Source of the DNA: Planomonospora_B alba
GTDB lineage: Bacteria; Actinomycetota; Actinomycetes; Streptosporangiales; Streptosporangiaceae
Length of the DNA stretch: 64,000 bases
NCBI RefSeq assembly: GCF_039534085.1
Contig: NZ_BAAAUT010000003.1
Span: forward strand, 124,001-188,000
Direction: 5' to 3'
Shown here in pieces: positions 27,739 to 35,474 of this stretch. A program made the position numbers and the translations under genes. The notes under the pieces were generated by a model that saw only the letters and a list, made by a program, of their open reading frames with translations, was not told the DNA's origin and ran no database searches. Position 1 is the stretch's first letter, and every line of letters begins with the position of its first letter.

Positions 27739-28188
27739 ATGACCACCGCAGTTCTGGCCCCGGTCGCGGGGACGGCCGTCGGGCTCGCGGCGGTTCCCGA
27801 CCCCGTGTTCTCGGCGGGGCTGGTCGGCCCGGGGGCGGCGATCGACCCGGCGCGCCGGCCCGGCCGGGTGGTCGCCCCCATCGCGGGCCGGATCCGCAAG
27901 CTGCACCCGCACGCCTTCGTGGTGGTGGGGGACGACGGCCGGGGTGTCCTGGTCCACCTGGGCATCGACACCGTGCAGCTGCGGGGGGAGGGGTTCGAGC
28001 TGCTGGTCGCCGAGGGCGACCGGGTGGGCGCCGGGCAGCCCGTGCTGTCCTGGAACCCGGCCGGGGTCGAGGCCAGCGGGCGCTCCCCGGTCTGCTCGGT
28101 GGTGGCGCTGGACGCCTTCGCCGAGGCCGTCACCGGGATCGCCGCCGGGGCGGTGGCCGCCGGGGACGAGCTGTTCCGGTGGGCGTGA
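27739..28188 (+). CDS. PTS EIIA, glucose family (Crr-like)
   Basis: 149 residues. ATG 27739 is taken as start because it is nearest to the GAGGGGG ribosome site; GTG 27736 is immediately before it in frame. The glucose-type EIIA fold is recognisable from APVAGTAVGLAAVPDPVFSAGLVGPGAAIDP, the supporting histidine H58 (PHAF) and the phosphorylated H73 in VLVHLGIDTV. It transfers phosphate from HPr to EIIB. In streptomycetes the homologue is Crr. The following 244-nt gap contains the dre-like palindrome and the ptsH promoter. Confidence 0.92.
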   Translation: MTTAVLAPVAGTAVGLAAVPDPVFSAGLVGPGAAIDPARRPGRVVAPIAGRIRKLHPHAFVVVGDDGRGVLVHLGIDTVQLRGEGFELLVAEGDRVGAGQPVLSWNPAGVEASGRSPVCSVVALDAFAEAVTGIAAGAVAAGDELFRWA

Positions 28189-28390
28189 GGGCCCGGCACC
28201 CGGATGTGGATCTTCGGGAAGAATAGGACGTGAGTGCAAGTCGCTCCACCGGGGGGAATGAGGCCCTGTGGCCGGGGCCGCCGAGGGGGCGGACCCGGTG
28301 ACGACGGGCGGGACCCGCCGGGCGGACCCCGTGTCCGCCCCGGGGCCACGACCCGGCGAGGCCGACCGGCCTCCCCGGCCACGCAGGAGC

Positions 28391-28420
28391 CGGGCGGTCT
28401 AGACCGCCCGGCCGTACATT
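28391..28420 (+). promoter_or_regulatory. dre-like palindrome and -10 of ptsH
   Basis: A perfect 20-bp palindrome at 28391-28410 has the centre GGTCTAGACC, the dre core with C/G flanks in place of T/A. TACATT at 28415-28420 is a TAnnnT -10 followed directly by the ptsH ribosome site. The palindrome covers the -35 position, so DasR bound here would block the promoter. Confidence 0.75.
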
Positions 28421-28432
28421 GAGGAGAAGCCC

Positions 28433-28693
28433 GTGCCCGAGCGTCACGTCATCGTCAAGGCCGAGGTGGGCCTGCACGCCCGTCCCGCCGCGACGTTCGT
28501 GCAGACCGCGGCCAAGGCCGCCGGCCTGGACGTCAGCGTCGCCAAGCCCGGCGGCAAGCCGGTCAACGCCAAGAGCATCCTCGGCGTCCTCTCGCTCGAC
28601 GTCCGCCAGGGCGAGACCGTGGTGATCAAGGCGGAGGGCGAGGGGGCCGAAGAGGTCCTCGACCAGCTGGCGGAGATCGCGTCGGCGCCATGA
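28433..28693 (+). CDS. ptsH: PTS phosphocarrier protein HPr
   Basis: 86 residues from GTG 28433, directly after GAGGAG. Active histidine H15 in VGLHARPAATFVQ, and a serine at 48 in NAKSILGVLSLDV corresponding to the regulatory Ser46 of Gram-positive HPr. It carries phosphate from enzyme I to EIIA. Its end overlaps the enzyme I start (ATGA), giving fixed co-expression. DasR control is predicted from the adjacent palindrome. Confidence 0.96.
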   Translation: MPERHVIVKAEVGLHARPAATFVQTAAKAAGLDVSVAKPGGKPVNAKSILGVLSLDVRQGETVVIKAEGEGAEEVLDQLAEIASAP

Positions 28694-30441
28694 GCCGGAC
28701 GCTCACGGGGGTGGGCGTGAGCCCCGGCATCGGTTACGGGCCCGCCCACGTGGTCGAGGACGCCGTCCCCGCCCCGCCGCCCGGCGACCGGCACGACGGG
28801 GACGCCGAGGCGGAGACCCACCGGGCGCTGCGGGCGCTGGAGCAGGTCGCCGCGGACCTCCAGGAGCGGGGGGAGCGGGCCGGCGGTGAGGGCCGCGCCG
28901 TGCTGGAAGCCCAGGCCATGATGGCGCGCGACCCGGAGCTGGCGGCCGAGGTCGCCCGGCTGGTCGGGTCGGGGGTGAGCGCCGCCCGGGCGGTCCACGA
29001 GGGGTTCGGCGGCTACCGGGAGGCGCTCGCCGCGGCCGGGGGGTATCTCGGGGCCCGGGTCGCCGACCTGGACGACGTGCGCGACCGGGCGATCGCGGTC
29101 CTCGCCGGCCGGCCGGTGTCGCGCGTGCCCGCCGCCGCCGCGGAGCCGTACGTGCTCGTCGCCCGCGACCTGGCCCCGGCCGACACCGTGCTGCTCTCGC
29201 CGGACACGGTGGCCGCGTTCGTCACCGAGGAGGGCGGGCCGACCAGCCACACCGCGATCATCGCGCGGGCGATGGGCGTGCCGGCCGTCGTGGCCTGCCC
29301 GGGGGCGGCCTCCGTCGCCCCGGGGGCGCCGGTGCTCGTCGACGGGACCTCCGGCCGGGTACGGCTGGACCCGCCCGGCGAGGAGGTCGGGGCCGCCCGC
29401 GAGGCCGAGGCCGCCCGCCGGAGCCTGCTCGCGCGGGCCACGGGGCCCGGGGCGACCGCCGACGGGCACGCCGTGCCGCTGCTCGCCAACGTCGGCGGTC
29501 CCGGCGACCTGGAGAGCGCGCTGGCCTGCGGCGCGGAGGGCGTCGGGCTCTACCGGACCGAGCTGCTCTTCCTGGACCGGCCGCGGGCGCCCTCGGTGGA
29601 GGAGCAGGAGGAGGCGTACGCGCAGGTGCTGGAGGCGTTCCCCGGGCGGCCGGTGGTCGTGCGCGTGCTCGACGCCGGCGCGGACAAGCCGCTGGCCTTC
29701 CTCCCGCCGCCGGGCGAGGAGCCCAACCCGGCGCTGGGCGAGCGCGGCGCGCGGCTGCTGCGGGCCCGGCCCGAGGTGCTGGCGGCGCAGCTGACCGCCC
29801 TGGCGCGGGCCGCCGCGCGCGGCGGCGCGCGTCTGTCGGTGATGGCCCCCATGGTGGCCACCGCCGAGGAGGCGGCCTGGTTCGCCGCCGCCTGCCGCGC
29901 GGCGGGGCTGCCGTCCGCGGGGGTCATGATCGAGGTCCCGTCGGCCGCGCTGCGCGCCGCGGACCTGGCCGCCGAGGTCGACTTCTTCTCGGTCGGCACC
30001 AACGACCTGGCGCAGTACGCCTTCGCCGCCGACCGTCAGGTGGGCGCGCTGGCCGCGCTCCACGACGCCTGGCAGCCCGCCCTGCTGGACCTGGTCGGCG
30101 CGGCCGCGTCCGGGGCCGCCGCGCACGGCCGGCCGTGCGGGGTCTGCGGGGAGGCCGCGGGCGACCCGGCCCTGGCCTGCGTGCTGGTCGGGCTCGGCGT
30201 CACCTCCCTGTCGATGAGCGCGCCCGCGCTGCCGGCCGTACGGGCGGCTCTGGCGCGGCACACCCGGGAGCAGTGCGTGCTCGCGGCGCGGGCGGCGCGG
30301 GCGGCCTCCTGCCCGGCGGGAGCGCGGCGGGCGGCCCGGGCGCACCTGCCGGGCCTGGCGGGCCTGACCGGGGCGGGCCCGGACGATCCGGAGCCGGTCG
30401 AGCCGGGCGTGTCCGGGTCGTCCGGTCGCTCGCGCGGATAG
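28690..30441 (+). CDS. ptsI: PTS enzyme I (PEP-protein phosphotransferase)
   Basis: 583 residues from ATG 28690. N-terminal HPr-binding helical part, then the phosphohistidine domain with H187 in EEGGPTSHTAIIARAMGVPAVV; the C-terminal TIM barrel has GVGLYRTELLFLDR, RVLDAGADKPL, GERGARLLRARPEVL, MAPMVATAEE and VDFFSVGTNDLAQYAFAADR, the PEP-binding site. It starts the phosphate relay from phosphoenolpyruvate. The C-terminal ~40 residues after LARHTREQC are an Ala/Arg/Gly-rich extension of low complexity. Coupled to ptsH. Confidence 0.96.
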   Translation: MSRTLTGVGVSPGIGYGPAHVVEDAVPAPPPGDRHDGDAEAETHRALRALEQVAADLQERGERAGGEGRAVLEAQAMMARDPELAAEVARLVGSGVSAARAVHEGFGGYREALAAAGGYLGARVADLDDVRDRAIAVLAGRPVSRVPAAAAEPYVLVARDLAPADTVLLSPDTVAAFVTEEGGPTSHTAIIARAMGVPAVVACPGAASVAPGAPVLVDGTSGRVRLDPPGEEVGAAREAEAARRSLLARATGPGATADGHAVPLLANVGGPGDLESALACGAEGVGLYRTELLFLDRPRAPSVEEQEEAYAQVLEAFPGRPVVVRVLDAGADKPLAFLPPPGEEPNPALGERGARLLRARPEVLAAQLTALARAAARGGARLSVMAPMVATAEEAAWFAAACRAAGLPSAGVMIEVPSAALRAADLAAEVDFFSVGTNDLAQYAFAADRQVGALAALHDAWQPALLDLVGAAASGAAAHGRPCGVCGEAAGDPALACVLVGLGVTSLSMSAPALPAVRAALARHTREQCVLAARAARAASCPAGARRAARAHLPGLAGLTGAGPDDPEPVEPGVSGSSGRSRG

Positions 30442-30451
30442 CGTGGTGGCC

Positions 30452-31798
30452 ATGCTTCGGTACGTGCGTGCGACGGCTCTTGCAGTGATCGCGACGGTGG
30501 CGACCGGGTGCGCCGGTTCGGGGGCGGCCGTGCGGCCCCCGGCGCAGACGCCCTCGGCGGCCTCCCCGGCCGGGACGGGCGAGACCGCGCCGCCGGAGCG
30601 CCGGACGCCCGCCCCGTCCGAGGGGCCCGCCGGGACCGGCGAGCCCGGCTCCCCGGTGGAGGCCGTGCTCGCGGAGATGAGCACCGAGGAGAAGGTCGGC
30701 CAGCTGTTCATGCCCGTCGTGTACGGCGCGGCGGCCGACGCCGTCTCCGGGGAGAACCGGGCGCGCTACGGCGCGGGCACCCCGGCCCAGGTGATCGCCA
30801 AGTACCGGCCCGGCGGGGTGATCCTGTTCCCCTGGGCGGGGAACGTCAAGAGCGTCCGGCAGCTCGTCGCCCTCACCAACGGCCTGCAGAAGGCCTCGCC
30901 GGAGATCCCGCTGCTCATCGGGACCGACCAGGAGAACGGCCTGGTCTCCCCGCTGGCGTCGCTGGTCACCGAGCTGCCCGGGGCGAAGGTGATCGGCTCC
31001 ACCGGCGACCCGCGGCAGGCCCGCCGGGCCGCGGAGGTGACCGGGACCGAGCTGCGGGCGCTCGGCGTCAATCTGGACTTCGCCCCCGTCGCCGACGTGA
31101 ACGTCAACCCCCGCAACCCGGTGATCGGCCCGCGCGCCTACGGCTCGGACCCCGAGAAGGTCGCGCCGATGGTCGCGGCCGCCGTCCGCGGCCTGCACGA
31201 CGCCGGGGTGGCCGCCACGGCCAAGCACTTCCCCGGCCACGGCGACACGAGCGTGGACAGCCACACCGGTCTGCCGGTGATCGGGCACTCCCGCTCCCAG
31301 TGGTCGAAGCTGGACGCGCCGCCGTTCGCCGCCGCCATCGAGGAGGGCGTGGACGCGATCATGAGCGCGCACGTCGTCATGCCGGAACTCGACCCCTCGG
31401 GGGACCCGGCCACGCTCTCCAAGCCGATCCTGACCGGGCTGCTCCGCGAGGAGCTCGGCTTCGACGGGGTCGTCTCCACCGACGCGCTCAACATGGCGGG
31501 CGTGCGCGAGAAGTACGGCGACGCGGAGGTGGCCGTGCGGGCCGTCCTGGCCGGGGCGGACCTGCTGCTGATGCCGCCGGACTACGAGAAGGCGTACGAG
31601 GCGGTGCTGAAGGCGGTGCGCTCCGGCCGGATCCCCGCCGCACGGCTCGACGAGTCCGTGCGGCGGCTGCTGACGCTCAAGGCCGACCGGGGCTTTCTGG
31701 AGGAGGCCCCGGTGGCCGATCCGCAGAAGGCGGAGCGGGTGCTGCGCTCGGCCGCGCACCGCAAGGTCGCCGCGCAGATCACCGCCAGGGCCCGCTGA
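30452..31798 (+). CDS. GH3 beta-N-acetylhexosaminidase lipoprotein (NagZ-like)
   Basis: 448 residues from ATG 30452; GTG codons at 30443 and 30446 are in frame. Lipoprotein signal MLRYVRATALAVIATVATGC with lipidated C20, a Thr/Pro/Gly-rich linker to about 68, then a GH3 catalytic barrel: IGTDQENGLV, the NagZ-type catalytic loop KHFPGHGDTSVDSH at 258-271 and nucleophile D344 in VSTDALNMAGV. NagZ-type enzymes release GlcNAc from muropeptides or chito-oligomers. Being extracytoplasmic and next to the GlcNAc PTS, it likely feeds the transporter. No dre-like site was seen right upstream. Confidence 0.9.
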   Translation: MLRYVRATALAVIATVATGCAGSGAAVRPPAQTPSAASPAGTGETAPPERRTPAPSEGPAGTGEPGSPVEAVLAEMSTEEKVGQLFMPVVYGAAADAVSGENRARYGAGTPAQVIAKYRPGGVILFPWAGNVKSVRQLVALTNGLQKASPEIPLLIGTDQENGLVSPLASLVTELPGAKVIGSTGDPRQARRAAEVTGTELRALGVNLDFAPVADVNVNPRNPVIGPRAYGSDPEKVAPMVAAAVRGLHDAGVAATAKHFPGHGDTSVDSHTGLPVIGHSRSQWSKLDAPPFAAAIEEGVDAIMSAHVVMPELDPSGDPATLSKPILTGLLREELGFDGVVSTDALNMAGVREKYGDAEVAVRAVLAGADLLLMPPDYEKAYEAVLKAVRSGRIPAARLDESVRRLLTLKADRGFLEEAPVADPQKAERVLRSAAHRKVAAQITARAR

Positions 31799-31825
31799 GG
31801 TCCGCCGGGATCCCCGCGGTCCCGG

Positions 31826-31959
31826 GGCCGGTCCGCGGGTCCGCCGAGCGGTGGGTCCGGCCGGTCCGCGGGTCCGCCGAGCGGTGGGTCCGGCCGACCC
31901 GCGGGTCCGCCGGTCGCCGGGGCCGGTCCGCGGGTCCGCCGACCGGTGGGTCCGGTCGG
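31826..31959 (+). repeat. 33-bp degenerate tandem repeat
   Basis: A 33-base unit starting GGCCGGTCCGCGGGTCCGCC is exact in two copies (31826-31858, 31859-31891) and degenerate in two more reaching about 31959. It fills the gap between convergent genes and seems non-coding. Confidence 0.8.
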
Positions 31960-31975
31960 CCGGTGGCGGGTGGTC

Positions 31976-32542
31976 TCAGGCCGGTCGGTGGCGCCGGTAG
32001 TGGCGGGCGACGCGGACGCGGTTGCCGCAGCGGGCCGCCGAGCACCAGCGGCGGCGCGGGTGGGAGGGCAGGAACAGCAGCACGCAGTCGTCGGCCTCGC
32101 ACCGGCGGATCCTGGTGACCGCGGGGTCGGCCGGCAGCTCGGCGGCGGCCTCGGCCAGCCACGCCGCCAGCCGGTCGCCGGGCGGCCCGGTGCGGCGGCG
32201 GGGCGCGGTGAGCGCCGCGCCGTCCCAGGTGAGGGCGGCGACGGCCGGCGCGGCGCGCTGGGCCCGGTTGAGGGCGTCCAGGTCGCCGTCCGCAGGGCGC
32301 TCGCCGCGGCGGACGTGGTCGAGCACGCGGGCGGTGCGGTCGCGGACGTCCCGGACGGCGCTCAGGTCGGCGGCGGTCAGGTCGGCGGCGGCGAGCTCCG
32401 CCGCCTCGCCGAACCGGTCGGCCTGAAGCCGCAGCCAGGCGTGCAGGTCGGCGGGGACGGCCAGCAGGTCACCGGCCGCCGTGCGGGTGTTGACCAGGTC
32501 CAGGGCCAGCGGCTCCCCGGTGAGGGGGACGGTGTCGTTCAC
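31976..32542 (-). CDS. CGNR zinc-finger/ABATE-domain regulator
   Basis: 188 residues from GTG 32542. The N-terminal ABATE-like domain starts VPLTGEPLALDLVNTR and includes DLHAWLRLQADRF; the C-terminal zinc finger reads RCEADDCVLLF … RRRWCSAARCGNRVRVARHYRR, giving the CGNR signature. These are presumed stress-responsive transcription regulators of actinobacteria. A TATCGT -10 at 32550-32555 (minus strand) ends seven bases before the GTG, so the transcript is probably leaderless. It is divergent from the hydrolase gene, and four copies of a TCTAATGC-type box lie between them. Confidence 0.88.
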   Translation of the reverse strand: MNDTVPLTGEPLALDLVNTRTAAGDLLAVPADLHAWLRLQADRFGEAAELAAADLTAADLSAVRDVRDRTARVLDHVRRGERPADGDLDALNRAQRAAPAVAALTWDGAALTAPRRRTGPPGDRLAAWLAEAAAELPADPAVTRIRRCEADDCVLLFLPSHPRRRWCSAARCGNRVRVARHYRRHRPA

Positions 32543-32629
32543 ATGTCTAACGATACCCAAGGGAGTTGACGCATTAGGATGATGATCGCTATATCTAATG
32601 CATCTACAACGATGAAAGGCATTAGATAT
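32543..32629. promoter_or_regulatory. Divergent promoter with four TCTAATGC-type boxes
   Basis: ATATCTAATGC (32591-32601) and GCATTAGATAT (32619-32629) are perfect inverted repeats; GCATTAGGAT (32571-32580) and ATGTCTAACG (32543-32552) are near copies. TTGACG (32566-32571) and TATATC (32590-32595), 18 bp apart, make a promoter for the hydrolase gene. One box covers that -10, another covers the start codon. Confidence 0.7.
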
Positions 32630-33530
32630 GACGGTCGCCCCCATCGCCCGGACCGCCCACCGCCACCTCGACGTCGACGGCGTGCGGGTCTTCTACCGCG
32701 AGTCGCTGCCGGAGCGGGCCGACGCGCCGGTGCTGCTGCTCCTGCACGGGTTCCCCTCCGCCTCGCACCAGTTCCGCCGGCTCATCGACGCGCTCGGATC
32801 GCGCTACCGGCTCATCGCCCCCGACTACCCCGGATTCGGGCACACCCGGGCGCCGGACGGCTTCACCTACTCCTTCGACCGGCTCGCCGACGTCACCGAG
32901 GGCCTCGTGCGCGGACTCGGGCTGACCCGGTTCGTGATGTACGTGTTCGACTTCGGCGCGCCCGTCGGCTTCCGGATCGCCGAACGCCACCCCGAGTGGA
33001 TCGCGGGCCTGGTGGTGCAGAACGGCAACGCCTACGAGGACGGGCTGTCGGACGGCGCCCGCGACTTCATCGCGCTGCGCCCGGAGACGCCGGGCGCCGA
33101 GGAGACCGTCCGGGACCTGCTCACCCTGCGGGGGACGCGCAGCCAGTACGAGACCGGCGTGCCCGACCCCGCGCTGGTCGCGCCGGACGGCTGGACGCTC
33201 GACCAGCACTTCCTCGACCTCCCCGGCCGCAAGGAGGCGCAGGTGGCGCTGGCGTTCGACTACCGCTCCAACGTCGAGCGCTACGACCGCTGGCAGGCGT
33301 GGCTGCGCACCCACGCCCCGGCCACGCTGATCACCTGGGGGGTCGGCGACCCGTTCTTCCCCGAGCCCGGCGCCCGCGCCTACCTGCGCGACCTCCCCGG
33401 CGCCGAGCTGCACCTGTTCGACACCGGCCACTTCGCCCTGGAGACCCACCTGCCGGAGATCGCGCCGCTGATCGCCGACTTCCTCGACCGCACCTGGGAC
33501 CGGCGCCCCTCGGACACCGGCGGAGCGTAA
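32628..33530 (+). CDS. Alpha/beta hydrolase, epoxide hydrolase/dehalogenase-like
   Basis: 300 residues; ATG 32628 with GAAAGG eight bases upstream. Alpha/beta-hydrolase landmarks are LLLLHGFPSASHQFR (oxyanion HG), APDYPGFGHT, and the nucleophile elbow VFDFGAPVGFRIAERHP, where an Asp stands in the place of Ser, as in epoxide hydrolases and haloalkane dehalogenases. The late ITWGVGDPFFPEPG and FDTGHFALETH supply acid and catalytic His. Substrate unknown. Promoter and start codon are embedded in the box array shared with the CGNR regulator, so repression by it is likely. Confidence 0.88.
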   Translation: MTVAPIARTAHRHLDVDGVRVFYRESLPERADAPVLLLLHGFPSASHQFRRLIDALGSRYRLIAPDYPGFGHTRAPDGFTYSFDRLADVTEGLVRGLGLTRFVMYVFDFGAPVGFRIAERHPEWIAGLVVQNGNAYEDGLSDGARDFIALRPETPGAEETVRDLLTLRGTRSQYETGVPDPALVAPDGWTLDQHFLDLPGRKEAQVALAFDYRSNVERYDRWQAWLRTHAPATLITWGVGDPFFPEPGARAYLRDLPGAELHLFDTGHFALETHLPEIAPLIADFLDRTWDRRPSDTGGA

Positions 33531-33880
33531 GGGCCCTGTCACGCGCTCCTGCGCCGACGAGCCCGGCACCCTGCGCCCCGCCGCCCGCGGCCGTGTCCTG
33601 CCGCACCTCCCCGGTTCCCACCCCCGTGACCGCCGTGTACGCCATCCGCCTCGGCACGGCCGGCGGGGCCCGCGGCCTGCTGAAGCCCGCCGGACGGCCT
33701 GCCCGCGTCCGTGGCGGATTCCAGGCGGATCACGCCGGTCTCCGGGCTCGGGTCCATCACCGCCGGGCGGCGCGCGCTCGCCGATGCCCTGCCCGTCCGG
33801 GGGCGGCCAGGCGGTGGGCGTCATGACCGGGGCACCGGCCGTCCCGGGTCGCCGCAGCAGGCGTCATGCCGCGGTAGGGA
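33531..33880. other. Non-coding gap
   Basis: About 350 bases between the hydrolase gene and the convergent ABC permease gene. No recognisable gene, strong hairpin or repeat was seen; open frames here look like composition artefacts. Confidence 0.5.
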
Positions 33881-34669
33881 TCACCCTCGGCTCTCAAGTG
33901 CCTCCGGCCCGGTGGCGCGGTGTCTCCACGGTCCGGGAGTGATCGCCAGCGCGATGCCGATCGGCACCGTCGTCCAGGCCGCCAACACCGCGAACGCCGC
34001 TCCCGCCGGCATGTAGTCCTGTGGGGACTGATCGAGAAGCTGCATCCCGGCGACCAGCGGCAGGAACCTGCCGACGTCCGATCCACCGGGAATACCCATG
34101 AGGATCACCGGCAGCACGAACACGATCGCGATCAGCACCGCGGTCGCAACCGCTCCGCTGCGCAGCAGGGCGCCGAGCGCCAGGCCGGCGAGAGCGGTCA
34201 TCAGCATCATGAGCGCCGCCGCGCCGATCGGCTGCCAGGCGCCCGCGGGCAGGAACGACGGATGGGACGGGGCGGCCACCAGCCTGCCGTACACGTAGCC
34301 GACGGCCCCGATGAGCAAGAATGCGGTCAGGGCCGCACCGGTCAGCACCACCGCCTTGGCCAGGAGGACGCCCCTGCGTGACGGCATGGCGGTGTAGGTC
34401 AGGTTGATCATCCCCGACGCGTGCTCGCCCGTCATCGTGATCACGCCGAGCGCGCCGATCAGCAGTGCCGAGAGCGTCACCCCGACGAAGACCACCGCCC
34501 ACACCCGCAGCCCGGCCTGGTCGGCGGAGTGGCCGGCGTCGAGATCCGAAAGGCTCGTCACCCCCGTGGACGCGGTGAGGACCAGCGCGCAGCCGATGCT
34601 CGCCGCGAGGGCCCACAGGGTCGAGCGCAGCGTCCGGAATTTCAGCCATTCCGCAGCCAGCACGTTCAT
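33881..34669 (-). CDS. ABC-2 type exporter permease
   Basis: 262 residues from ATG 34669, overlapping the ATPase stop (ATGA). About six hydrophobic helices: ALAASIGCALVLTAS, AVVFVGVTLSALLIGALGVITM, AVVLTGAALTAFLLIGAVGYVYG, AALMMLMTALAGLALGALL, ATAVLIAIVFVLPVILMG and a last one near the C-terminus. The first motif NVLAAEWLKFRTLRST and the cytoplasmic loop TGEHASGMINLTYTAMPSRRGVLLAK are typical of actinomycete ABC-2 exporters paired with BcrA/NatA-like ATPases. It forms a transporter with the ATPase encoded just upstream. Substrate unknown; possibly an antimicrobial. Confidence 0.9.
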   Translation of the reverse strand: MNVLAAEWLKFRTLRSTLWALAASIGCALVLTASTGVTSLSDLDAGHSADQAGLRVWAVVFVGVTLSALLIGALGVITMTGEHASGMINLTYTAMPSRRGVLLAKAVVLTGAALTAFLLIGAVGYVYGRLVAAPSHPSFLPAGAWQPIGAAALMMLMTALAGLALGALLRSGAVATAVLIAIVFVLPVILMGIPGGSDVGRFLPLVAGMQLLDQSPQDYMPAGAAFAVLAAWTTVPIGIALAITPGPWRHRATGPEALESRG

Positions 34670-35364
34670 GACATGCCTCCCACGGCCTCGAGGTAGACGT
34701 CCTCCAGCGACATGCCGGGCCGGACGAACTCGGCCGTGGGCACGTCGGCCACCAGTCGCCCGCGGGCGATGACGATCAGATGGTCGGCGGTGATCGCCAT
34801 CTCGGACATCAGGTGACTCGACACCAGGACCGTGCGGCCCTCGGCGGCCAGTGACCTGAGCAGGTCCCGCGTCCACTTGACGCCCTCGGCGTCGAGCCCG
34901 TTGACGGGCTCGTCCAGGATCAGCACGGGAGGGTCGCCCAGCAGCGCCGCCGCGATCCCGAGCCGCTGCTTCATGCCGAGGGAGTAGACCCCGATCCGCT
35001 TGCGTACCCCGCCCAGCCCCACCCGCTCGAGCAGGGGTGCGATCCGGTCGCGCGACAGGCCGTTGGAGGCGGCCAGCCACCGCAGGTGCTGGTCGGCGCG
35101 GCGACCGCCGTGCACGGCGGCCGCGTCGAGCAACGCACCGACTCTGGTGAGGGGCTTATCGATCTTCTGGTACGGCAGGCCGTCGACCAGGGCACGCCCC
35201 GCTGTGGGGCGTTCGAGGCCGACGATCAGCCGCATCGTGGTCGTCTTCCCCGCCCCGTTGGGCCCGAGGAAGCCGGTGACCCGGCCCGGATGTACCTCGA
35301 AGGAGAGGTCGTCCACGGCCCGGTCGCGTCCGAAGCGTTTGGTGAGACCGGCAATTTCGATCAT
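34666..35364 (-). CDS. ABC transporter ATPase (BcrA/DrrA type)
   Basis: 232 residues from ATG 35364. Walker A GPNGAGKTT, signature in the form YSLGMKQRLGIA (SLGMKQR replacing SGGQ), Walker B VLILDEPVNGLD and the switch His in SSHLMSEM. The SLGMKQR variant is characteristic of ABC-2 exporters of the BcrA/DrrA group. The gene is divergent from the two-component genes; inverted repeats lie between them, suggesting that the sensor pair controls the exporter, as in antibiotic detoxification modules. Confidence 0.93.
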   Translation of the reverse strand: MIEIAGLTKRFGRDRAVDDLSFEVHPGRVTGFLGPNGAGKTTTMRLIVGLERPTAGRALVDGLPYQKIDKPLTRVGALLDAAAVHGGRRADQHLRWLAASNGLSRDRIAPLLERVGLGGVRKRIGVYSLGMKQRLGIAAALLGDPPVLILDEPVNGLDAEGVKWTRDLLRSLAAEGRTVLVSSHLMSEMAITADHLIVIARGRLVADVPTAEFVRPGMSLEDVYLEAVGGMS

Positions 35365-35409
35365 GCCTTCGATGATTCTCTGCGCGGTGCGGTTTCCGCT
35401 TCTGCCACA

Positions 35410-35468
35410 GGTCCGATGCGGTATCGGACTCCGGTCCGATGCGCGGACCCGGGCCGCCGGTCTACCGT
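35410..35468 (+). promoter_or_regulatory. Paired inverted repeats and leaderless -10
   Basis: TCCGAT-gcggt-ATCGGA (35412-35428) and GGTCCG-atgcg-CGGACC (35433-35449) are adjacent perfect repeats; GGTCCGATGCG occurs twice, 23 bp apart (35410, 35433). TACCGT at 35463-35468 is a -10 only six bases before the kinase GTG. Confidence 0.65.
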
Positions 35469-35474
35469 CGGGAT

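Noticed and set aside
31836..32118. Repeat-containing plus-strand frame after the NagZ-like gene
   Set aside because: Translation of the minisatellite and of the antisense of the CGNR gene; no start signal.
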